Of a stretch of 64,000 bases of DNA, positions 54,790 through 62,926 are shown one piece after another (positions within the stretch are counted from its first letter, which is position 1; every line of letters begins with the position of its first letter). Location: NCBI GenBank assembly GCA_016790635.1, contig JAEUOR010000050.1:1-64000 (forward strand), written 5' to 3'. The notes under the pieces were generated by a model that saw only the letters and a program-made list of their open reading frames with translations, ran no database searches and was not told the DNA's origin. This DNA comes from Burkholderiales bacterium (GTDB taxonomy: Bacteria > Pseudomonadota > Gammaproteobacteria > Burkholderiales > JAEUOS01). The position numbers were made by a program, and so were the translations under genes.

Positions 54790-55866
54790 GTGTCTGACTG
54801 GAACGAAGCGGACTTCCTGCCGTTGCTGCTCGACCACATCGGCGCAGGGGTGGTGGTCCTCGATCGCGCGTACCGTGTCGTGTCGTGGAACGCATTCATG
54901 GCCGCCAACAGCGGGCTGGCTTTCAGTCAGGTACAGGGGCGTGACCTCTTCGAAGCCTTTCCCGACACGCAGCGCAAGTGGCTGGAAAAAAAGATCGACT
55001 CGGTATTCGAACTGGGCAACTACGCCTTCACCTCTTGGGAGCAACGCCCGTGGGTGTTTCGCTTCCCGCATCACCGACCGATCACCGGCGGCATCGACTG
55101 CATGCGCCAGAACTGCATGTTCGTGCCGTTGAGAAAGACCTCGTCGCAGGTGCCCGATTTTGTCGCCATCCTGATCCACGACGCAACCGACGCCGCCTTG
55201 GACCGCATGAAACTGGCGAGTGTGCTCGAGGAAGTGACGCGCCTGTCGACCATCGACGGGCTGACGCAGATTGCCAATCGGCGCCACCTGATGGCGCGCC
55301 TGCAGGCCGAGATCGGGCGCGCCGCCCGACACGGCAATGAGTTGTCCGTGGTCATGTTCGACCTCGATCACTTCAAGCGGATCAACGACAACCACGGCCA
55401 CGCCGGGGGCGATGCCGTATTGCGTGAGGTGGCGCGCCGCGTGACCTCGCTCCTGCGCGGCGCCGATGTGTTCGGCCGCTATGGCGGCGAGGAGTTCGCT
55501 GTCGCGCTCCCCGAAACCAACCTGGAAGGAGCGCGGATCGTAGCCGAGCGCATCCGCACCTGTATCGCCGCCCAACCTATTGCGTTCGGGACCACCCCGA
55601 TCCCCGCGACGACCAGCCTCGGCGTCGCCGCCTGGCAGGGGACCGACGCCGCGGCGGAAGTACTCGTCGCCGCAGCCGATGCGGCCCTCTACCGCGCCAA
55701 GGCCTCCGGCCGCAATCGCGTGGTCGTGGCTGACGGAGCAGTCGACCTGTCCGACAGCGCGGCAGATGCCGCTGACCCGATGTTCATGACTGCCGTGGCG
55801 GCCATCAACGAGCGAGACGCGGCGAGCCCACTTCCGGCATCTATTGTCGGGGTGCGCGCAGCGTAA
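54790..55866 (+). CDS. PAS-GGDEF diguanylate cyclase
   Basis: Protein of 358 residues making c-di-GMP. An N-terminal PAS domain (about 10-125) has IGAGVVVLDRAYRVVSWN. A short helix leads to the GGDEF domain (about 180-345) with the active site GGEEF (232-236) and, five residues before it, the inhibitory I-site RGAD (223-226), so product feedback is expected. The start is GTG at 54790, ten bases after the CheC stop, with a poor Shine-Dalgarno. The last 30 residues have no known domain. Soluble; no membrane helix. Confidence 0.94.
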   Translation: MSDWNEADFLPLLLDHIGAGVVVLDRAYRVVSWNAFMAANSGLAFSQVQGRDLFEAFPDTQRKWLEKKIDSVFELGNYAFTSWEQRPWVFRFPHHRPITGGIDCMRQNCMFVPLRKTSSQVPDFVAILIHDATDAALDRMKLASVLEEVTRLSTIDGLTQIANRRHLMARLQAEIGRAARHGNELSVVMFDLDHFKRINDNHGHAGGDAVLREVARRVTSLLRGADVFGRYGGEEFAVALPETNLEGARIVAERIRTCIAAQPIAFGTTPIPATTSLGVAAWQGTDAAAEVLVAAADAALYRAKASGRNRVVVADGAVDLSDSAADAADPMFMTAVAAINERDAASPLPASIVGVRAA

Positions 55867-55876
55867 GCAGAGGCAC

Positions 55877-56749
55877 TCAGGCCTCGTCGACGATCGTGTT
55901 GGACAGGACGCCGACACCCTCGATGTCGATCTCGCAGACATCCCCCGGCGCCATCCAGACCGGCGGGGTGCGCGCGTAGCCGACCCCGGCCGGGGTGCCG
56001 GTGATGATGACATCGCCCGGTTCCAGGGTGATGCACTCCGTGATGATGCAAAGCGATTCGACGACGTCGAACAGGAAGTCCTTGGTGTTGGCGTCCTGCA
56101 TGACGCGGCCGTTCAGGCGCGACTGGATGGAGAGGCCCGCGCCGCCGGCGGGCAATTCGTCGGGCGTGACCAGCCAGGGGCCGAAACCGCCGGTTGCATC
56201 GAAGTTCTTGCCGATGGTCCACTGGTTGGTCTTGCGCTGGTAGTCGCGCAGCGAACCGTCGTTGTAGCAGGAATAGCCGGCCACGCAGGACAAGGCGTTC
56301 GCCTTGGTGAGATGGCGCGCGCGCGCGCCGATCACGACCGCGAGTTCAGCCTCATAGTCGAGCTTGCTCGAGGCCTTGGGCCGCACGATCGCCTCGCGAT
56401 GTCCGACCTGTGAAGTCGCGCCTCGCATGAAGAAGCTCGGATACTCGGGCTTGGCATGCCCGCCCTCCTTGGCATGGTCGGCGTAGTTGAGGCCCAGGCA
56501 CAGGATCTTCGGCGGGCGCGGCACCACGGGCAGGAAACGCACGCCGGCCAGAGGCTTGACCGCGTGCGCCGGTGCGGACTGCGCCGCTCGCTTGACCGTC
56601 GCCAGGGCGTCCGTCGTGGCGAGGAGTGCGGCCATGTCGGTCGGGAGCGCCAGTCCGGTAGCGCCCAGGTCGACGAACTCCGCATCTCCGGCGGCACGCA
56701 CCACGCCGATGGCCGGACGGCCGGCGTTGTCATAGCTGATGAGTCTCAT
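55877..56749 (-). CDS. fumarylacetoacetate hydrolase (FAH) family protein
   Basis: Metal-dependent hydrolase or isomerase of 290 residues. It has KILCLGLNYADHAKEGGHAKP and SKLDYEAELAVVIG with the Asp/Glu ligands, and EPGDVIITGTPAGVGYARTPP, the family signatures. Members cleave C-C bonds of fumarylpyruvate or acylpyruvates, or act on ring-cleavage products. It is divergent from the Bug/Rieske pair by 118 bp, which fits an aromatic degradation pathway. Substrate unknown. Confidence 0.92.
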   Translation of the reverse strand: MRLISYDNAGRPAIGVVRAAGDAEFVDLGATGLALPTDMAALLATTDALATVKRAAQSAPAHAVKPLAGVRFLPVVPRPPKILCLGLNYADHAKEGGHAKPEYPSFFMRGATSQVGHREAIVRPKASSKLDYEAELAVVIGARARHLTKANALSCVAGYSCYNDGSLRDYQRKTNQWTIGKNFDATGGFGPWLVTPDELPAGGAGLSIQSRLNGRVMQDANTKDFLFDVVESLCIITECITLEPGDVIITGTPAGVGYARTPPVWMAPGDVCEIDIEGVGVLSNTIVDEA

Positions 56750-56867
56750 GGGATTCCTGTAGTTTTATGGAAACGAGGGCGCGCAGTCTAACCCGGTTGA
56801 CGCTGGTTGCGCGCCCGCGCCTGCTTCAGTAGCATCGAGGGATCGCTCATGCCCGGGGGGCTCCCAA

Positions 56868-57848
56868 GTGCACGCCGACCGTCGCCTCTTTCTCGCTCGC
56901 ATCGCCAGCGGCGTCCTGGCCGCGACGGGCATGCCGCTGTCGGCGCAGCCGGCGTTTCCCGCGCGGCCGATCCGCATCGTCCCCTTCGGTACCGCCGGAG
57001 GCCCCATCGACACCCTGGCGCGCGCGTATGCCGAGAAGCTTGCGGCACGCTTCGGACAGCCGGTCATCGTCGATCCCAAGCCCGGCGCTTCGGGGGTGAT
57101 CGCCGCGGATTTCGTCGCCAAGGCGCCTGCCGACGGGCACACGATCATGTTCACGCTGCCCCTCACGCATATCAACAACGCCATCCTCATGCCCAAGCTG
57201 CCCTATGACCCGGTGCGCGATTTCGCGCCGCTGTCGATGCTGGCCACGGGCGGCCCGATGATGGTGGCGCGGGCCGCGGCGCCCTACTCCAGCCTGCGCG
57301 AATTCGTCGATTTCGCGCGCGGCCGTCCGGTGCTGAACTACGGCACCTGGGGCAACGGCTCCACCGCGCACCTGTTCTGCGAGTTGCTCAAGCGCCAGGC
57401 TTCCGTCAACCTGACCCACGTGGCCTACAAGGCCGAGGCGGCCGTGCACTCCGACCTGTTCGGCGAGGCGCTCGACTTCGCCTGGGCCAACCCGGCGACG
57501 GCGCGCGGACACATCGGTTCGGGCAAGATGAAGGCGCTGGCCATCGCCGGCACCAAGCGCGTTTCCATCCTGCCGCAGGTGCCGACCTTTGCCGAGCAGG
57601 GTTATCAGGGCTTCGACATCGACTCGTGGATCGGCGCCTATGCGCCGGGCGGCACCCCGGCTGCGATCGTAGATGTCTGGGTCGCTGCATTGCGCGAGAT
57701 CACGCGCATGCCCGACATCGCCGCGCGCCTGACCGGGTTCGGCTTCGAGCCGCTGGGCAACACGCCGACGCAGTTCGGCGACATCTACCGCGCCGACGTG
57801 CCGCGCATCACCGCACTGATCCGCGGCGCCGGCGTGACCTTGGAGTAG
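56868..57848 (+). CDS. Bug/TctC-family periplasmic substrate-binding protein (Rieske-linked)
   Basis: Secreted binding protein of 326 residues. The signal MHADRRLFLARIASGVLAAT has two Arg before a hydrophobic run, then FPARPIRIVPFGTAGGPID and KPGASGVIAADFVAKAPADG. The GTG at 56868 is used because GGGGGG lies 7 bases upstream and no in-frame ATG fits. Four bases separate it from the Rieske oxygenase gene, so its ligand is probably the aromatic acid that the oxygenase attacks. No TctA/TctB nearby. Confidence 0.92.
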   Translation: MHADRRLFLARIASGVLAATGMPLSAQPAFPARPIRIVPFGTAGGPIDTLARAYAEKLAARFGQPVIVDPKPGASGVIAADFVAKAPADGHTIMFTLPLTHINNAILMPKLPYDPVRDFAPLSMLATGGPMMVARAAAPYSSLREFVDFARGRPVLNYGTWGNGSTAHLFCELLKRQASVNLTHVAYKAEAAVHSDLFGEALDFAWANPATARGHIGSGKMKALAIAGTKRVSILPQVPTFAEQGYQGFDIDSWIGAYAPGGTPAAIVDVWVAALREITRMPDIAARLTGFGFEPLGNTPTQFGDIYRADVPRITALIRGAGVTLE

Positions 57849-57852
57849 TCGC

Positions 57853-59052
57853 ATGCACCCGCCGGCAAGCGCATCCGCCGCCCTCGACACCGGCACCGCC
57901 TACGGCCGTGCGCGGCCGACCTGGCGCCGCGAGCTGACCGAAGTCGGGCCCGGCACGCCGATGGGCGAGTTGCTGCGCCGCTACTGGCACCCGATCGGCC
58001 TCATCACCGATGCCGGCGCCACGCCACGCCAGGTGCGCGTGCTGGGCGAAGACCTGATCCTGTTTCGCGACGGCGGTGGCCGGCCCGGCCTCGTGGTTCC
58101 GCATTGCGCGCATCGCGGCAGTTCGCTCTACTACGGTCGCGTCGAGGAACGCGGCATCCGCTGCTGCTATCACGGCTGGCTGTTCGACGTCGAGGGACAT
58201 TGCCTGGAACAGCCGTGCGAGCCGGACGGGGGACGCATGCGCGACCGCGTGCGCCAGCCCTGGTACCCGCTGGCCGAGCGCTACGGCCTGATCTGGGCCT
58301 ACCTGGGGCCGCCGGCGCGCAAGCCCGTGCTGCCGGCTTACGAGTGCCTCGAGGCGCTCGACGCCGGTGAATTCCTCGAAGCGGACGATTCAAGCATCGG
58401 CGGCGGCGGCCCGCAGGTGATCGACTGCAACTGGTTGCAGCACTATGAGAACCTGGTCGACCCCTTTCACGTGGTGATCCTGCATGCCAGCTTCTCGGGC
58501 ACCCAGTTCGTGCCGGCCATGGCGCTGATGCCTAAGGTCGAGTGGGAGGCCGGCGAGATCAGCATTCGCACGGTGTCGCGGCGCGTCCTGCCCGAGGGCA
58601 AGGTCCTGCACCGCATCAGCGAGGCGGCGCTGCCGACCCTGCGCGTCATCCCCAGCCCGCGCATCGGTCGCTACGGGCGCGTCGAGTCGCTGGGCTGGAT
58701 CCTGCCCATCGACGACCATCATTTCCGCATTTTCGTCGTCGGGCGGGTCACCGAGCCCGGCGAACTGGTGAAAATGCGTTCCCGCCTGGGCGGCAAGCTG
58801 TGGGAAGAACTGACGCCCGCGGAACACCAGCGCTTTCCCGGGGACTACGAAGCGCAGGTGAGCCAGGGGAAAATCGCGTGGCATTCGGAGGAACACCTGG
58901 CGCAATCCGACCGCGGCATCGTCATGCTGCGCCGCCTTCTCGAAAAGCAGCTGGCCCGCGTGGCCGCTGGTGGGGACCCGGCCGGCGTCAGCTTCGATCC
59001 CGCGACCCCGCCGGTGCGCTTCGCGGCCGGCAACTTCCTGCGCGACGCTTAA
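57853..59052 (+). CDS. Rieske non-heme iron oxygenase, large subunit (phthalate dioxygenase-like)
   Basis: Ring-hydroxylating oxygenase or demethylase alpha subunit of 399 residues. The Rieske 2Fe-2S ligands are C85-x-H87 (HCAHRGSSL) and C104-x2-H107 (RCCYHGWLFD). The mononuclear iron site is in NWLQHYENLVDPFHVVILH, with Asp and two His. It needs a reductase that is not encoded next to it. It is coupled to the Bug gene (4 bp gap). Aromatic or N-methyl substrates are typical for this phthalate-dioxygenase group; the exact one is unknown. Confidence 0.94.
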   Translation: MHPPASASAALDTGTAYGRARPTWRRELTEVGPGTPMGELLRRYWHPIGLITDAGATPRQVRVLGEDLILFRDGGGRPGLVVPHCAHRGSSLYYGRVEERGIRCCYHGWLFDVEGHCLEQPCEPDGGRMRDRVRQPWYPLAERYGLIWAYLGPPARKPVLPAYECLEALDAGEFLEADDSSIGGGGPQVIDCNWLQHYENLVDPFHVVILHASFSGTQFVPAMALMPKVEWEAGEISIRTVSRRVLPEGKVLHRISEAALPTLRVIPSPRIGRYGRVESLGWILPIDDHHFRIFVVGRVTEPGELVKMRSRLGGKLWEELTPAEHQRFPGDYEAQVSQGKIAWHSEEHLAQSDRGIVMLRRLLEKQLARVAAGGDPAGVSFDPATPPVRFAAGNFLRDA

Positions 59053-59074
59053 GGCCGCGCGGCCGGCCTGCCGA

Positions 59075-59665
59075 TCAGAGCAGTTTTGAGACCGCGTCGA
59101 AGTCGAAGCGCGGCAGGCGTCCCATGACCTTGGACGGATCGCCGTGGCCGAGATTGCAGATGAAGTTGGTCTTGACCTTGCTGCCGGTCCAGAACTCTTG
59201 GTCGACCTTGGCCGCATCGAAGCCCGACATCGGCCCGCAGTCCAGCCCGAGCATGCGCGCGGCGATCATGAAATAGGCACCCTGCAGGGTGCCGTTGCGA
59301 AACGCGGTGCCCTGGATCAGCGCATCGTTGCCCGCGAACACGCCGCGCGCATTCGGGTTGTGCGGAAAATTGGCGGCCAGGTGTTCGTAGAACTCCAGGT
59401 CATGGCCGATGATCACTACCACCGGCGCCGCCGCCACCTTGGGCTGGTTGCCCGGGGACATCATGTGCACGAGGCGATCCTTGGCCGCCTGCGTACGCAG
59501 GAACTGGTAGCGCGCCGGCTGCGTGTTCATCGAGGTCGGGCCCCACTTCGCAAGGTCATAGACCGCCTTGAGTTCGGCGTCGGTGACGGCCTGGTCGGTG
59601 AACCCGTTCTGGGTGCGGGCATTGCGAAAGACCTGGTCCTGGATTGCGTCGGATGCGATGCTCAT
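59075..59665 (-). CDS. nitroreductase family protein, RutE/malonic semialdehyde reductase-like
   Basis: FMN-dependent reductase of 196 residues. It has FTDQAVTDAELKAVYDLAKW, GPTSMNTQPARYQFL and AARMLGLDCGPMSGFD, typical of RutE-like nitroreductases that reduce malonic semialdehyde in the Rut pyrimidine pathway. No other rut gene is present. It closes the minus-strand operon that starts at the window edge. The start at 59665 gives the usual length. It could reduce another aldehyde or quinone product in this pathway. Confidence 0.9.
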   Translation of the reverse strand: MSIASDAIQDQVFRNARTQNGFTDQAVTDAELKAVYDLAKWGPTSMNTQPARYQFLRTQAAKDRLVHMMSPGNQPKVAAAPVVVIIGHDLEFYEHLAANFPHNPNARGVFAGNDALIQGTAFRNGTLQGAYFMIAARMLGLDCGPMSGFDAAKVDQEFWTGSKVKTNFICNLGHGDPSKVMGRLPRFDFDAVSKLL

Positions 59666-59697
59666 GACTTCCTTGGATTGCGTGCGGATGATGGGAA

Positions 59698-60072
59698 TCA
59701 GGCGGGAATCGATGTGGATTGCCAGGCGCAGAACTGCCACTTGCCTGCGCGCTTGAGCCAGACGTTGAGGAAACGACCGTTGATGGTGCGGGTTCCGCCG
59801 TCCGGGTTGCCCAACGTGATGCGCACCTGGCCGGTGACCAGCGCCGCATCCCCGGAGATGCGGATGTCCTGCACGGGCATCTCGATCGCCTTGTAATCCC
59901 ACTTCTTGGCGACGATGCCGTCGATGTAGCTTTGCTTGCTGTCGACGATTGCGTTGGAGTGGGTGTAGACCAGGTCATCGGCAAAAAGCTCGTTCATGGT
60001 CGCAACGTCCTTGGCGACCATGGCTTTGCAACGCCGGTCCTCAAGCGCGCGGATGTCCGCTGCTGTAGTCAT
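59698..60072 (-). CDS. nuclear transport factor 2-like (SnoaL-type) protein
   Basis: Cone-shaped alpha+beta barrel protein of 124 residues. IRALEDRRCKAMVAKDVATMNELFADDLVYTHS is the NTF2-like N-terminal pattern (given in part: helices then LFADDLVYTHS), followed by beta strands with GDAALVTGQVRITL and WLKRAGKWQFCAWQST. Such small proteins are often isomerases, cyclases or the small subunits of oxygenases. It lies between the intradiol dioxygenase and RutE-like genes. Function in the pathway unknown. Confidence 0.88.
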   Translation of the reverse strand: MTTAADIRALEDRRCKAMVAKDVATMNELFADDLVYTHSNAIVDSKQSYIDGIVAKKWDYKAIEMPVQDIRISGDAALVTGQVRITLGNPDGGTRTINGRFLNVWLKRAGKWQFCAWQSTSIPA

Positions 60073-60087
60073 GCGATCTCCTTGAAT

Positions 60088-60102
60088 TGGGGTCTGACCC
60101 CA
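60088..60102. repeat. GGGGTC-type palindrome
   Basis: TGGGGTCTGACCCCA is a perfect 7-bp inverted repeat around a central T, flanked by AAT and TTT. It lies in the 46-bp gap between two genes of the catabolic operon. GGGGTC(N)GACCCC palindromes of this kind are common as dispersed short elements in proteobacterial genomes. Only one copy was seen in this window. Confidence 0.65.
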
Positions 60103-60118
60103 TTTGGGCTGCGAAGGT

Positions 60119-60985
60119 CTAGCCGGCCGGGTTGAGGATGAAGTCGAAGTCCAGCGTATAGAAGGGCTTCTTCATGGCCGTGCCGTCGGGTGCCTGCCCC
60201 GGTTCGTGACGCACCCAGTCCGAGACCAGCGAGGAGCGCACGCCGAACACCGCATCCGAATCCAGGTACTTGTCATCCGAGCGAAACACGTGCGTCACGA
60301 GTTTCTCGTAGCCCGGCGCCTGGATCATGAAATGCAGGTGCGCGGGGCGGAACGGATGACGTCCGGCCTTGCTCATCCAGTCGCCGACCGGGCCGTCGAC
60401 CGGGATGGAATAGAACTCCGGCTTGATGCTCTTGAACCAGTACTTGCCCGAAGCATCCGACTTCAGCCGGCCGCGTGCGAACAGCGCGTTGTCGCGGTCG
60501 GTGTACTGGACGTCATAGATGCCGTCGCCATCGGCCTGCCAGACGTCGATGGTCGCGCCGGCAACCGGCTTGCCGTCCGAACCCCGGATCGCGCCGCGGA
60601 TGAACGCGGGCTCGCCGGCCGCACCGACGGCGAGGTCAGCGCCGTTGGCGAAATCGGAAGCCTTGTCAGTGTGAAACGGACCGAACACCGTGGCCTCGGT
60701 GCAGCCGGGCGGCTTCTTGTGGTTCAACGCCACCACCAGCATCGACAGGCCCAGGGTGTCGGAAAGCAGGATCATCTCCTGGCGCTTGTCGTCGCATTTC
60801 TGACCGACCGCGGTCAGGAACTCGATGCCCTGCATCCACTCCGCTTCGGTCAACTTGACCTCGCGGGCGAAATCGTGGACATGGCGGGTCAGCGCCGACA
60901 TGATCTCCTTGAAGCGCGCGTCCTTGCAGCCCGCCAGGCGGCGGACGGCTTCGGCGGTGATGGTGTTCTCGTCGAGGTTTTGCAT
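60119..60985 (-). CDS. intradiol ring-cleavage dioxygenase (hydroxyquinol/catechol 1,2-dioxygenase-like)
   Basis: Non-heme Fe(III) dioxygenase of 288 residues that opens a catecholic ring between the hydroxyls. The N-terminal helical linker domain (about 1-100) has MQNLDENTITAEAVRRLAG and FTREVKLTEAEW-like segments, as in catechol and hydroxyquinol enzymes. The iron ligands are Tyr in DGIYDVQY, Tyr in KPEFYSIPVDGPVG and two His in RPAHLHFMI. It is downstream of a Bug gene. The hydroxyquinol type is favoured by the sequence style; the substrate is not proven. Confidence 0.93.
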   Translation of the reverse strand: MQNLDENTITAEAVRRLAGCKDARFKEIMSALTRHVHDFAREVKLTEAEWMQGIEFLTAVGQKCDDKRQEMILLSDTLGLSMLVVALNHKKPPGCTEATVFGPFHTDKASDFANGADLAVGAAGEPAFIRGAIRGSDGKPVAGATIDVWQADGDGIYDVQYTDRDNALFARGRLKSDASGKYWFKSIKPEFYSIPVDGPVGDWMSKAGRHPFRPAHLHFMIQAPGYEKLVTHVFRSDDKYLDSDAVFGVRSSLVSDWVRHEPGQAPDGTAMKKPFYTLDFDFILNPAG

Positions 60986-61020
60986 GGTCTCTCCCGGTGA
61001 TAGGTGCTGGGGTCGGTACT

Positions 61021-61998
61021 CTACTGCTGCTGCGGGATCTTGGCGCGCTTGACGATCGCGCCGGCCGATTCGATCTCGGCACGCACGAAGCGGTCGAACT
61101 CCGCCGGGCTGCCCGGCATCGCATCGGCCCCCATGCGCGACAGGCGCTCGCGCAGTTCCGGCGTGGCCGCCGCCTTCGCGACCTCGGCATTGAGGCGACT
61201 GACGACGTCCGCCGGGGTGCGCGCCGGAGCGAACATGCCGACCCACAGCGAGTAGTCGGAATTGGGCACGATCTCGTTGGTCGCCGGCACGTCGGGCAAG
61301 GCCGGCGAGCGGCGCGGGCTGGTCACGCCGAGCGCCTGCACGCGGCCCTCCTTGATCAGGCTCAGGCCCGCGTTGATCGGGCACATGTAGTACTCCAGGC
61401 GTCCGGCGGCAATCTCGGTCACGACTTCCGGCGTGCCCTTGAACGGCACGTGCTCCAGATCGATACCGGCGGCCATCATGAATTTTTCGGAGGACAGATG
61501 CGTGCCGCTGCCAACGCCGGCCGAGCCGTAGTTCAAGGCGTTGGCCGGCTTGGCGCGCACCTGGGCAAGGAAGTCGCGCAGGTCCTTGTAGCGCCCCGGC
61601 GGGGTGATCAGCACGTTGGGAACGGCGCCCATTCCGGCCACGTTGATGAAGTCCTTCAGCGTGTCGTAGGGAAGCTTGGCATAGATCGCCGGGTTGACCG
61701 CGTGCGCACTCGAATGAATCAGGAGCGTATGCCCATCGGGATCGGACTTGGCCACCTGCGAAGCGGCGATGGTTCCGCCGGCGCCCGGGCGGTTCTCGAC
61801 CACGACGGGCTGCCCGAGGGACTTGGCCATGACCTCGCCGAAGGAGCGCCCGATGATGTCGGTGGCACTGGCAGCGGTGAAGGACACGATCATGCGGATG
61901 TTGCGCGAAGGGAAGGCTTGCGCGAACGACGGCAGCGCCAACGGGGTCGTGCCTGCGGCAAGGATGGCCTTGAGGGTGTCGCGACGATTGAAACTCAT
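61021..61998 (-). CDS. Bug/TctC-family periplasmic substrate-binding protein (intradiol operon)
   Basis: Secreted binding protein of 325 residues. The leader MSFNRRDTLKAILAAGTTPL carries a Tat-like RRDTL motif. FPSRNIRMIVSFTAASATD and NRPGAGGTIAASQVAKSDPDG are the Bug motifs; the first is less glycine-rich than in the other Bug proteins here. GGAG six bases upstream supports the ATG at 61998. It lies between the beta-hydroxyacid dehydrogenase and intradiol dioxygenase genes. The ligand is probably the aromatic or heterocyclic substrate of this operon. Confidence 0.92.
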   Translation of the reverse strand: MSFNRRDTLKAILAAGTTPLALPSFAQAFPSRNIRMIVSFTAASATDIIGRSFGEVMAKSLGQPVVVENRPGAGGTIAASQVAKSDPDGHTLLIHSSAHAVNPAIYAKLPYDTLKDFINVAGMGAVPNVLITPPGRYKDLRDFLAQVRAKPANALNYGSAGVGSGTHLSSEKFMMAAGIDLEHVPFKGTPEVVTEIAAGRLEYYMCPINAGLSLIKEGRVQALGVTSPRRSPALPDVPATNEIVPNSDYSLWVGMFAPARTPADVVSRLNAEVAKAAATPELRERLSRMGADAMPGSPAEFDRFVRAEIESAGAIVKRAKIPQQQ

Positions 61999-62026
61999 GC
62001 TTGTCTCCATGTGTTGAAGTAGCAGA

Positions 62027-62926
62027 TTACCGGGATTGCAGGCCGGAAGTGCGCTCCAGCAGGCGCACGGTGGCAATGTAGTCGAGGTCGCCCTCACCCT
62101 GCGCGCGGATGGCCTCGTACATCTGGCGCATGTGCGCAGCCAGCGCCAGCGGCACGCCGCTGCGCGCCCCCTCGCCCAGGATCAGGTCCAGGTCCTTGAT
62201 CATCTGGTTGCCGGAGAAAGTCGAGGCGTAGTCGCGCTCGGCCAGCGGCGGCACCTTGTAGCCGACCAGGGGCGAGCCGACTGCGCTTTTCAGGATCACC
62301 TCGAGCATCTGGCGCCATTCGAGACCGCCCTTTTGCCCGAGGGTCAAGGCTTCGGCCAGCATGCCGGCGGACACTGCGACCATCAGGTTGATGACGAGCT
62401 TGATGACGCGGGCCTGCTCGGCTTCACCCAGATAGAAATGGGTCTTGCCGAAGCACTTGAGGAGCGGCAGCACCCGCTCGTAGGCGGCCGCGGGACCCGA
62501 GGCCATCACGGTCAAGGTGCCGGCTTGGGCGATGACCGCGTTGCCAGAGACCGTGGCGCGCAGGTAGGCGGCGCCGGCCGCCGCGAGCGGCGCGGCGATC
62601 TCGGCCGACAAGCCTGGCGACACGGTACTGGTATCAGCGAAGACCTTGTCCTTGAGCGACGTCCTCGCGAGTTCGCCTGCCACCGCCGCCAAAGCCGCAT
62701 CGTTGGGTAACGAACTCAGGATGATGTCGCTGGCAGAGGCGCAGTCCGCCACCGAGGTCGCAGCCGCGCAGCCCTGCGCCACGGCTGCGTCGACCTGCGA
62801 TGCGACCGGATCATGGACGCAGAGCGTATAGCCGGCGCGGCGCAGGTGGCCCGCCATCGGCAGGCCCATCTTGCCCAGGCCGATGAAGCCGACGCGGGTC
62901 GAGGCCGGATTGGCAATCGCGCTCAA
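62027..62926 (-). CDS. NAD(P)-dependent beta-hydroxyacid dehydrogenase (HIBADH/tartronate semialdehyde reductase family)
   Basis: Oxidoreductase of 299 residues. Rossmann loop VGFIGLGKMGLPMAGHL is at the N-terminus, SGNAVIAQAGTLTVMASG contains the substrate-binding loop, and the catalytic Lys is in ARVIKLVINLMVA-type helix. The start is TTG at 62926, which overlaps the stop of the amidohydrolase gene (TTGA) and has AAGGA seven bases upstream; it gives the typical family length. The frame is open further upstream but without a good start. Likely reduces or oxidises a 3-hydroxy acid intermediate. Confidence 0.9.
   Translation of the reverse strand: MSAIANPASTRVGFIGLGKMGLPMAGHLRRAGYTLCVHDPVASQVDAAVAQGCAAATSVADCASASDIILSSLPNDAALAAVAGELARTSLKDKVFADTSTVSPGLSAEIAAPLAAAGAAYLRATVSGNAVIAQAGTLTVMASGPAAAYERVLPLLKCFGKTHFYLGEAEQARVIKLVINLMVAVSAGMLAEALTLGQKGGLEWRQMLEVILKSAVGSPLVGYKVPPLAERDYASTFSGNQMIKDLDLILGEGARSGVPLALAAHMRQMYEAIRAQGEGDLDYIATVRLLERTSGLQSR

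Noticed and set aside
54280..56013. Minus-strand open frame of 577 codons antisense to CheC and the diguanylate cyclase
   Set aside because: No motif, no ribosome binding site, biased composition of antisense frames.
56797..56835. TTGACG/TTGCGC boxes in the FAH-Bug divergent gap
   Set aside because: No acceptable -10 box at 16-18 bases except TAGCAT with a poor -35, so no promoter was called.
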